Shown: piece after piece, positions 1 through 6,626 of the stretch | Layout of the letters: each line of letters starts with the position of its first letter | Numbering within the stretch: position 1 is the stretch's first letter | From: Paenisporosarcina sp. OV554 | GTDB taxonomy: Bacteria > Bacillota > Bacilli > Bacillales_A > Planococcaceae | Length of the DNA stretch: 64,000 nucleotides | Direction: 5' to 3' | Assembly: GCF_003058165.1 (NCBI RefSeq) | Contig: NZ_QBUC01000002.1 | Coordinates: 124,001-188,000 of the forward strand | The notes under the pieces: generated by a model | Database searches by the model: none | What the model saw: only the letters and a program-made list of their open reading frames with translations | Told to the model about the DNA's origin: nothing | Position numbers and translations under genes: made by a program

Positions 1-1
1 A

Positions 2-70
2 GTCAGTGGAGTAGGTGCAAATAAACTCGAAAAATATGGCGAGTCATTTTTGATTGCCATAAATCAATGA
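2..70 (+). CDS. C-terminal end of a HRDC-domain protein (RecQ-type helicase likely), 5' truncated
   Basis: Frame 2 from the left edge reads 22 codons ending in TGA at 68-70. The peptide contains GVGANKLEKYGESFL, the typical last helices of a HRDC domain, as found at the C-terminus of RecQ helicases (GvG-xxKlekYGexfl). Only this tail is present, so RecQ versus another HRDC protein cannot be settled. The next reading frame begins with an ATG overlapping the stop (ATGA), suggesting a coupled downstream gene. Confidence 0.6.
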   Translation, partial: VSGVGANKLEKYGESFLIAINQ

Positions 71-392
71 ACAAAAGGGTAAAGGGATTTCGAATTATAT
101 AAGGTTTTTCATATACTTTTTTCTCCTGAACGCAATTGCTTTTACGGGCATATTTATTGCTGATATGGATACTCTTCAGCGATATATTCATTTCGATTAC
201 ATGAGAATGGCGAGTGCAATTATTCGTTCAATCATTAGTTTGACTCATTTGAGAATTGCCTTCTTTCTGTTTAAAAGGTTCAAGGACATTCCAACATGGC
301 TGAAAATAGTATTGGCAGTACTTTCTTTTTTCGTAGGGATCGCTTCAGCCGGATTCCTCCGCAGTGTATACTTTCCTTCGAGTTTTTATTGA
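67..392 (+). pseudogene. Small two-helix membrane protein, probably frameshifted
   Basis: An ATG at 67 overlaps the stop of the HRDC gene and reads 11 codons before a TAA at 100. From about 102 a different frame is open to the TGA at 390-392 and encodes a plausible membrane protein. It has a hydrophobic segment around 105-160 and a second at about 290-350. The longest ATG-started piece is 165-392 (75 residues), but it has no Shine-Dalgarno and starts inside the first hydrophobic segment. The simplest reading is one gene with a frameshift near position 100. The family is not recognised. Confidence 0.4.
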
Positions 393-404
393 TGCTAAAT
401 AAAC

Positions 405-457
405 AAAAGGGGCTTTTCCTACCGTCATCATTCATGACGCGTAGGGAAAGCCCTTTT
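405..457. terminator. Bidirectional intrinsic terminator
   Basis: The arms AAAAGGGGCTTTTCCTAC and GTAGGGAAAGCCCTTTT pair almost perfectly around a short loop. T/A tracts lie on both sides. The hairpin separates the small membrane gene (+) from the exporter (-). Confidence 0.85.
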
Positions 458-468
458 GACTGTTGTTC

Positions 469-1968
469 TTATTTTTCTTTTGACACTTCTAACTTCTCAT
501 TGCCCATGAAATAGACAGCGACAATCGCGATGGTAATCGGGATGAGTGACCACAAGAATGTAGCTGAAATGGAATTTGCCATTGCGTTGATGATGACATC
601 CAAAATATTCGGTGGTATTAACTCCCGTTGTTCTGGTTGAAAAACGGTCTGTAAATTGTCTATGGTCTGCGATGCACCTTGATTAGAACTCCCCAGCTTG
701 TCTTGAATTTCACTTGTTAATAATTTGGTTTGTAATGAACCGAATATCGTGATTCCGAGTGCCAAGCCAAGTGAACGGAAGAAGGAGTTGGTGGAATTGG
801 CAGAACCGCGATGACGATAGTCCATCTTATGCATACTTGCTGAAGGTAATAATGAGAATGAGAATCCTACACCCAAACCAACCAACATCATATACAGAGT
901 AAGTAGAACCCGACTTGTATCAGGAGAAATCGTTGACATTAAAGCCATTCCGATTGTGTAGAAAACTACCGAAATAGCCATGATTTTTTGGTAAGAAATT
1001 TTGGTTTGTGTAATCCCTGCAAAGGCACTGCCAGCAACAGATCCCAGTAACATCGGCATTAAGATAATACCTGCATTTGTAGCAGATCCGCCATACACAG
1101 CTTGAACAAAAATAGGAATGAAAATGGTCAATCCAACAAACGTGGCTCCATATAAAAATGCCAACACTTGCGATGAGGCGAACAGGCGATTTTTAAACAT
1201 CCAAAATGAAATGATTGGCTCTGATGCTTTTGTTTCTGCCCATAAAAATACAATGGAGAATACAACGAAAATGCCAAATAACGTGAAACTTTGCCATGAA
1301 TTCCATGCGAATTCCTTGCCACCAAGCTCCAATCCAAACATCAGACTTACGACAGCCGTTATCAACGTAATTGCACCAAGCCAATCAATTTTGAGTTTCG
1401 TACTTTGCTTGGTCTCTTTGTAAAATTTTAATATCAAGAAAAGCGACACGATTCCGATTGGAACGTTCACATAAAACACCCAGTGCCAACTGATAGTGTC
1501 CGTAATAAAGGCTCCAAGTAATGGGCCGAGAACACTTGAAGCACCGAAAACAGCTCCCAATAATCCTGTCATTTTTCCTCGTTTTTCAGGTGGGAAGATA
1601 TCAAAGACAATCGTAAAAGCTATCGGCATCAATGCTCCTCCACCGATACCTTGAATGGCTCTGAATATGGCCAATTGAGGTACAGACTGTGCAATACCAC
1701 ATAAAGCTGAACCAATTAAAAATATAGTTATTCCAAATACGAAGAAACGCTTGCGACCATACATATCGGATAATTTGCCGAAAATCGGCATCCCTGCCAA
1801 CACAGCTACAGCGTAAGCCGAAGTAATCCACACATAACTCTCCACGCCACCTAAATCTGCTAATATCGATCCGAGTGCTGTCGCAACAATCGTATTGTCC
1901 ATAGCGGCCATCAGAATCGCTAACAACAAGCCCGTCACTACAAGTCGTAATTTTGATTTTTCTACCAT
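469..1968 (-). CDS. DHA2-family (EmrB/QacA type) multidrug efflux MFS transporter
   Basis: A 499-residue proton-coupled drug exporter with about 14 membrane helices. Motif D1 of the 14-helix drug/H+ antiporters is visible near residue 24 (DNTIVATALGSI). Motif A is in the loop after helix 2 (GKLSDMYGRKR), and the antiporter motif C lies near residues 140-160 (GAVFGASSVLGPLLG). The start is supported by AGAGGAGAAATTAC upstream. The promoter region (1999-2020) holds an inverted repeat over a likely -10, so a local repressor is plausible, but no regulator gene is adjacent. The drug substrate cannot be read from sequence. Typical full length, no defects seen. Confidence 0.9.
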   Translation of the reverse strand: MVEKSKLRLVVTGLLLAILMAAMDNTIVATALGSILADLGGVESYVWITSAYAVAVLAGMPIFGKLSDMYGRKRFFVFGITIFLIGSALCGIAQSVPQLAIFRAIQGIGGGALMPIAFTIVFDIFPPEKRGKMTGLLGAVFGASSVLGPLLGAFITDTISWHWVFYVNVPIGIVSLFLILKFYKETKQSTKLKIDWLGAITLITAVVSLMFGLELGGKEFAWNSWQSFTLFGIFVVFSIVFLWAETKASEPIISFWMFKNRLFASSQVLAFLYGATFVGLTIFIPIFVQAVYGGSATNAGIILMPMLLGSVAGSAFAGITQTKISYQKIMAISVVFYTIGMALMSTISPDTSRVLLTLYMMLVGLGVGFSFSLLPSASMHKMDYRHRGSANSTNSFFRSLGLALGITIFGSLQTKLLTSEIQDKLGSSNQGASQTIDNLQTVFQPEQRELIPPNILDVIINAMANSISATFLWSLIPITIAIVAVYFMGNEKLEVSKEK

Positions 1969-1998
1969 GTAATTTCTCCTCTAATGTAAAAAATGTGA

Positions 1999-2020
1999 AT
2001 ACTATCGATAAAAATAGTAT
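1999..2020. promoter_or_regulatory. Inverted repeat over the exporter promoter, candidate operator
   Basis: ATACTAT and ATAGTAT (perfect 7-bp arms, 8-bp spacer) lie about 30-50 bp upstream of the MFS start codon. The minus strand reads TATACT across one arm, a good -10 candidate, so a protein bound here would block transcription. The binding protein is unknown. Confidence 0.35.
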
Positions 2021-2267
2021 AGCAATAGAGTTCTTGAAAGAGAAATTTCAAAATATCTAATTTAATTAGCTGTATCAAATTGTTAGAGAGTTTATATGTT
2101 TCCCAAATGGAATATCCACACTTTATATAAAATAAGTTAGAAGAGTTGCAAAAATTCCATTATGAGCGTTTTTCTTTAAGGAAATAACTGATTTCCAATT
2201 TTTTTGATTGAGCAATTAACAAATAGAGGTACAATTAGAAAAATTATAAAAAGAAGGTGTTGATTAG

Positions 2268-2774
2268 ATGTTGAAAATACGTGAGGCACTAAGTGATGAA
2301 ATAGAAATGATTCGTAATCAAAGAGGGAAGGCATACGAAGATCATGCAAAAGTTATCCCACAAGATCACTGGGATGCATTAAATAAAGCCATCATGTCAG
2401 ATGCTGATCAACAAATTGGTGTAGAACTTTTAGTTGTTAAGTTAGATGGAGAAATAGTAGGTAGTGTTGCGTTGTTCCCAGCGAAATCTGATGCCTACAG
2501 TGGGCTAGTCGATATGTTAGATTACCCTGAGATAAGAATGCTTGCAGTTAATCATGAGTCACGAGGCAAAGGTGTGGCTGAAGCATTAATTAAAGAATGT
2601 ATTTACCGAACAAAAACAAAAGGCTTAGAACATATTGGCTTACATACAGCAGATTTTATGGAAACTGCCATGCGATTGTATGAACGTATGGGTTTTGCGC
2701 GTATGCCGAAGTTTGATTTTCAACCTGCAAATGACGGAATCATTGTAAAAGCATATCGATTATCTATCGAATAA
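2268..2774 (+). CDS. GNAT family N-acetyltransferase
   Basis: A 168-residue single-domain acetyltransferase. The acetyl-CoA binding segment is visible around residues 100-110 as VNHESRGKGVAEALIKEC (the Q/R-x-x-G-x-G/A loop). A typical C-terminal beta-bulge motif, LYERMGFARM, follows. The RBS is AAGAAGGTG, about 9 nt before ATG. The gene is monocistronic between the divergent exporter and the T-box leader. The acetylated substrate is unknown. Confidence 0.85.
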   Translation: MLKIREALSDEIEMIRNQRGKAYEDHAKVIPQDHWDALNKAIMSDADQQIGVELLVVKLDGEIVGSVALFPAKSDAYSGLVDMLDYPEIRMLAVNHESRGKGVAEALIKECIYRTKTKGLEHIGLHTADFMETAMRLYERMGFARMPKFDFQPANDGIIVKAYRLSIE

Positions 2775-2849
2775 GACACTGGAAAATAACGAGAGTCATC
2801 ACATATAAATGAAAAATAAGCCCAACTTATTCAAATGAAACTATGACGA

Positions 2850-2878
2850 TTGCATTTTATTTCCATATTATCTATAAT
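2850..2878 (+). promoter_or_regulatory. Sigma-A promoter of the T-box/metS transcript
   Basis: TTGCAT (2850-2855), 17 bp, TATAAT (2873-2878). Transcription would start near 2885, just upstream of the T-box leader. Confidence 0.7.
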
Positions 2879-2884
2879 TAATTC

Positions 2885-3186
2885 AACCTTATAACTAAAA
2901 GCAATGAAGAGGAAAAGTAAATGGACGATGTTATATAGAGAGCTTCTGTTGGTGGAAATGAAGCAAACCAGTCTTTTGAACATGATCTCTGAGCTTTGCA
3001 CTGAAAATCGGAGGATGAGTAGGCTGCAACGAGATAGACGCTCGTTACAAATGTCACAGTATAAAGGCTTAAATTATAGCTTCGTACTTATTAAGACAAA
3101 TAGTGTGAGCTATTTGTGAATTAGGGTGGAACCACGAGTGATATATAAACCTCGTCCTTATCAATCAGATAAGGGCGGGGTTTTTT
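2885..3186 (+). ncRNA. T-box riboswitch, methionine specific
   Basis: The leader contains the diagnostic T-box AGGGTGGAACCACG (3123-3136), which pairs with the uncharged tRNA acceptor end. A GC-rich terminator follows, with arms around 3149-3160 and 3169-3180 and then a run of T. In stem I, ATG at 2982-2984 sits in a specifier-loop context (GAAC-ATG-A), matching a methionine codon and the downstream enzyme. By family knowledge, binding of uncharged tRNA-Met favours the antiterminator and switches metS on. Confidence 0.92.
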
Positions 3187-3210
3187 GTATGCCAAAAAAG
3201 GAGGAATATG

Positions 3211-4842
3211 ATGAGCGTTTTTATTGGAGGAGCATGGCCATATGCTAATGGTTCATTGCATCTAGGGCATATCGCAGCGTTATTACCTGGAGATATTTTA
3301 GCAAGGTATTACCGATTAAAGGGTGAATCCGTTTTGTATGTCTCAGGTAGTGATTGTAATGGCACACCAATTTCAATTAGGGCCAATCAAGAGGGAGTAT
3401 CTATACAAGATATCGCGGATCGATATCATCACGAGTTTGTGGACAGTTTTTCGAAACTTGGTTTCAGTTATGATGCTTATTCCAGAACAGACGATCAACA
3501 ACATCATCAAATTGTACAGCAGATTTTTTTGCAGCTTCTTGATAATGGATACATTTATAAAAAGGAGATTGAACAAACGTATTGTGAGTTCGACAAACAG
3601 TTTTTACCTGATCGTTATGTAGAGGGGGTTTGTCCAAACTGTGGGCAACCATCTCGAGGGGATCAGTGTGACAATTGCTCGTCCATTCTAGACCCTCTTG
3701 ATTTAATTGACCGCACATGCAAAATTTGTGGAAATGAGCCAGTCACAAAAGCAACTGAACACTTTTACTTCACATTAAGTTCATTTCAAGATGAATTAGA
3801 GAAGAGAGTTGGAAGGGCAAAACAAAGTAAGGCTTGGCGAAATAATGCAATCCATTTGACTGAAAGATATTTAAAAGAAGGGCTGCATGACCGCGCTGTG
3901 TCTAGAGACTTAGCAAATGGAGTAAGTGTTCCTGTGAAGGGTTATGAGGATAAAAAAATATATGTATGGATTGAAGCAGTTTCAGGCTATTTTTCAGCAA
4001 GTCAGAAGTGGGCGATTGAGACAAACCAATGTGATGCAGCCTTTTGGAGTGAAGAAACAGTTTCTTACTATATTCACGGCAAGGACAATATTCCTTTCCA
4101 TTCGATCATTTGGCCATCTATTTTAATGGGGATTAATAAAAAAGCGTTTCCCACTCATATCATTTCTAATGAATATTTAACTTTAGAAAAGAAAAAGTTA
4201 TCAACTAGTAAAAACTGGGCAGTCTGGGTACCATCTATTTTGGAATCCTATAATCCAGACTCAGTCAGGTACTTTTTAACAGTAAATGCACCCGAAAACA
4301 GAGACGCTGACTTTTCATGGCGTGAATTTATTCTAAGTCATAATTCGGAACTCCTCGGTGCTTATGGAAATTTAGTAAATCGAACATTAAAGTTTATTGA
4401 TAAGTCATTTGATGGGCATATTTCTGGTGCTGTCGATGTGGAAGTTACACCGAAGATCCAATCTAGATATGCCGAAGTTGGTATCTTGATAGAACAAGGT
4501 CATTTCAAACAAGCGATTGAAACAATCTTTGAGACGATTCGCTTCGGTAATAAATACTTTGATGCAAAGCAACCTTGGAGAGAAATTCACGAGAACCGAG
4601 TAGAGTGTAAGAATATCTTACTTACATGTGTGCATATTATTGCAAATTGTGCCCAACTCTTATCTCCATTTCTGCCTTTCTCGAGTGAGAAAATGAAGGG
4701 AATGTTACATTTGGATACTTACCATTGGAAATCAATAGAAAGAGTGAGTTATCAAATTACTCAGGTTAGCCCGTTATTCGAACGAATTGATATAAATCGG
4801 ATTGGAGAAGAGTTAGAGAAGCTTAAACTAAACGCGAAATGA
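3211..4842 (+). CDS. metG: Methionyl-tRNA synthetase, short form under T-box control
   Basis: Charges tRNA-Met with methionine. The class I signature HLGH is at residues 17-20 and the KMSKS-equivalent KLSTS at about 329-333. Cysteine knuckles are C141/C144/C153/C156 with an extra pair C170/C173, the arrangement of the E. coli/MetRS1 type, unlike the usual Bacillus enzyme. At 543 residues it lacks the C-terminal EMAP-like tRNA-binding domain. Of two adjacent ATGs, the second (3211) has the better spacing from AAGGAGG at 3198-3204. Probably a second, horizontally acquired copy beside a housekeeping metG elsewhere, which is not visible here. Confidence 0.9.
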   Translation: MSVFIGGAWPYANGSLHLGHIAALLPGDILARYYRLKGESVLYVSGSDCNGTPISIRANQEGVSIQDIADRYHHEFVDSFSKLGFSYDAYSRTDDQQHHQIVQQIFLQLLDNGYIYKKEIEQTYCEFDKQFLPDRYVEGVCPNCGQPSRGDQCDNCSSILDPLDLIDRTCKICGNEPVTKATEHFYFTLSSFQDELEKRVGRAKQSKAWRNNAIHLTERYLKEGLHDRAVSRDLANGVSVPVKGYEDKKIYVWIEAVSGYFSASQKWAIETNQCDAAFWSEETVSYYIHGKDNIPFHSIIWPSILMGINKKAFPTHIISNEYLTLEKKKLSTSKNWAVWVPSILESYNPDSVRYFLTVNAPENRDADFSWREFILSHNSELLGAYGNLVNRTLKFIDKSFDGHISGAVDVEVTPKIQSRYAEVGILIEQGHFKQAIETIFETIRFGNKYFDAKQPWREIHENRVECKNILLTCVHIIANCAQLLSPFLPFSSEKMKGMLHLDTYHWKSIERVSYQITQVSPLFERIDINRIGEELEKLKLNAK

Positions 4843-4844
4843 GT

Positions 4845-4888
4845 AAAAGAGATGGTAAATTCCACACAATGGAATCACCATCTCTTTT
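4845..4888 (+). terminator. Intrinsic terminator after metS
   Basis: AAAAGAGATGGT and ACCATCTCTTTT form a perfect 12-bp stem around a 20-nt loop. Confidence 0.85.
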
Positions 4889-4996
4889 AAATTTTACGAT
4901 ATTCATTTCTTTAATCAATTACTAATTTGAGTACAAACTTTGTGACATAGAGAGTTGAAGAATTCTTTAAAAATATCAAGTGCAACTCATGAACAC

Positions 4997-5161
4997 TTAA
5001 TATGGATAACCATACCCTGGATAATACGGGTAATACGGGTAATACGGGTAATACGGGTAATAAGGATAAATCGGATAAAAAGGAAAATACGGATACCTTG
5101 GGGATCTACGGCGTCGCGAACGTCGTCTGTCATCAAATCTTCCTCCGTATGGCATAACCAT
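4997..5161 (-). CDS. Small Arg-rich / Tyr-Pro repeat protein (54 aa), possible spore-surface protein
   Basis: The minus strand, frame starting ATG-GTT-ATG at 5161, encodes a 54-residue protein. Its N-terminus is Gly/Asp/Arg rich (DDRRRSRRRRS) and its C-terminus is almost only Tyr, Pro and Phe, with tandem PYY units ending GYGYPY. GAGGAG lies 9 nt before the start. The 9-bp DNA tandem repeat at about 5026-5062 is explained by the PYY codons. Other frames read meaningless IRV or TRI repeats. Tyr/Pro-rich small proteins are common on Bacillales spore surfaces, so a coat role is an inference from composition only. No family is recognised. Confidence 0.6.
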   Translation of the reverse strand: MVMPYGGRFDDRRRSRRRRSPRYPYFPFYPIYPYYPYYPYYPYYPYYPGYGYPY

Positions 5162-5367
5162 TCAAAAACACTCCTCATTGTAAAATCTCTCTATTTTATG
5201 CAAATTTGAATTGAATGTATAGGTTATGGAATGTCAGTACGATTCATTGACTAAAAAAATTGAATTTATTGTCTTATCAAAATGAGAAGCTGTTTGAATT
5301 TTTCAGTATGCATATAAATTGTTTATGGAGAAGAACAGTATAAGTTTCACGTAAATCGATGATAGGC

Positions 5368-5414
5368 AAAAAGCCAAACATACTCGGATATTTTCCGTGT
5401 CTGTTTGGCTTTTT
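5368..5414. terminator. Strong bidirectional hairpin, terminator
   Basis: AAAAAGCCAAACA and TGTTTGGCTTTTT form a perfect stem with A and T tracts outside. It sits downstream (minus strand) of catE and the suspected remnant at 5424-5560. Confidence 0.8.
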
Positions 5415-5423
5415 TGTTATATC

Positions 5424-5560
5424 TTATCGACTTGTTTCTGTATGCACAACGGGAGCTACGCCTGAAGTCAAAATTTCGAAACCTTTTGCTACTTAAGAAA
5501 AATGTAATCCACCACTATCAATTTGGGAATGAAGCGAGGATAACCAATACCTAACGAATT
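5424..5560 (-). pseudogene. Possible remnant of a gene downstream of catE
   Basis: On the minus strand, a frame ending at 5424 reads VAKGFEILTSGVAPVVHTET. It is preceded in the same frame, across a TAA, by IDSGGLHFS. A neighbouring frame upstream reads NSLGIGYPRFIP. Protein-like text interrupted by a stop and a frame change, followed by a strong terminator, suggests a decayed gene. No family is recognised, and it could be chance. Confidence 0.25.
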
Positions 5561-5600
5561 AATTTAAGATCTCTACACTTGATACAAATTTGGACTCTAA

Positions 5601-6455
5601 TTAAGCGATAAACAATTGAACTTCAATCCCCGATGGATCAATAGCACTTACAAAATCTTTTTTTTCTAAAACAGAGGCACCAATTTCTTTTAATTGCGCA
5701 ACAACTTTTTGTCTTGATTCTTCACTTGGATAAACGATTGAATAACTTTTCAGTCCAAGTGTAGAATCATCGCGTTCAATCGGATTTGGACGTCCCCAAA
5801 CATTCAATGCGATGTGGTGATGATAGCTATTTGAAGAAATAAACATTGCTTGCGCCCCATAACGATTGACGACTTCAAACCCAAGTCCTTGCACATAAAA
5901 TGTTTCTGCTTCAGCAAGATTAGCTACTCGAAGGTGGATGTGGCCCATCACAGTGCCTGTAGGCATCCCACTCCAAGTTGTATCTATTGCACTTGCCACA
6001 AGACTCTCAATATCAAGCGGATCAACAGTCATCTCTACGTCACCATTTTGCCAATTCCATTGGTCGGGACTGCGGTCATAATAGATTTCGATCCCGTTTC
6101 CTTCCACATCATTTAAATAAAGGGCTTCACTTACTTTGTGATCGGAAGCACCACTGAACGGATAACCAGAGCTGTGAATATGCTTGAAAATAGTACCTAG
6201 TTCTTTCTTTGTAGGTACTAAGAATGCCATATGGTATAGTCCTGCCGCATTTGAAACGACATTATTTTTAGCCGTAGATTTTTCTATTGTTAATATTGCA
6301 TCTTGTCCATTAGCCGTGAAATTTACCATTGTAGGTGTTTGGTCCAGAATACGAAGTCCTAAAATATTTTCGTAAAAAATGGCCGAGCGAGAAAGGTCTT
6401 CCACATTTAAATGGACATGCTTTGTATAAGTGGTTGGATGTTGATGAAATGTCAT
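5601..6455 (-). CDS. catE: Catechol-2,3-dioxygenase / VOC superfamily protein (CatE-like)
   Basis: A 284-residue protein with two vicinal-oxygen-chelate modules (residues about 8-130 and 165-283), matching the length and order of B. subtilis CatE, which cleaves catechol extradiol. Metal ligands are visible in the second module: His in GHIHL, His in YHHHIALN and Glu in GIEVQL. AAAGGAG precedes the start. A strong promoter with an adjacent palindrome lies upstream, consistent with control by a thiol-sensing MarR/DUF24 repressor as for B. subtilis catDE. No catD is adjacent. Cytoplasmic detoxification is the likely role. Confidence 0.85.
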   Translation of the reverse strand: MTFHQHPTTYTKHVHLNVEDLSRSAIFYENILGLRILDQTPTMVNFTANGQDAILTIEKSTAKNNVVSNAAGLYHMAFLVPTKKELGTIFKHIHSSGYPFSGASDHKVSEALYLNDVEGNGIEIYYDRSPDQWNWQNGDVEMTVDPLDIESLVASAIDTTWSGMPTGTVMGHIHLRVANLAEAETFYVQGLGFEVVNRYGAQAMFISSNSYHHHIALNVWGRPNPIERDDSTLGLKSYSIVYPSEESRQKVVAQLKEIGASVLEKKDFVSAIDPSGIEVQLFIA

Positions 6456-6492
6456 GTGAGTTATCTCCTTTTTTAGTTACGTTTTTAAAGTA

Positions 6493-6539
6493 ACTTACTT
6501 TATGTAAGTAATTTTATGATAGGTTGCAACATATGTCAA
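6493..6539 (-). promoter_or_regulatory. catE promoter with adjacent operator palindrome
   Basis: On the minus strand, TTGACA (6534-6539), 17 bp, TAAAAT (6511-6516) is a good sigma-A promoter. Immediately downstream, ACTTAC-N5-GTAAGT (6493-6509) is a 6-bp-arm inverted repeat where a repressor would block initiation. A DUF24/MarR-type quinone sensor (YodB/CatR class) is a reasonable guess from the gene, not from the site itself. Confidence 0.6.
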
Positions 6540-6626
6540 CACTTACGTTTACGCGTATGAATTTTTCTATATTGGGTAAGACTCGTTTCAAATAGAAAAG
6601 CCTTCAACGCGAAGGGAAGTGGCCAA

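Noticed and set aside
2904-3119. 71-codon ORF in the T-box leader
   Set aside because: The sequence is a T-box RNA with specifier loop and T-box motif; the ORF ends at the antiterminator and has no RBS.
4955-5209. Plus-strand ORF with IRVIRV repeats
   Set aside because: It is the shadow of the minus-strand PYY protein, without RBS.
6541-6626. Sigma-G promoter for the ger operon
   Set aside because: A TGAATT at 6558 resembles the -35, but no CATACTA-like -10 lies 17-18 bp downstream.
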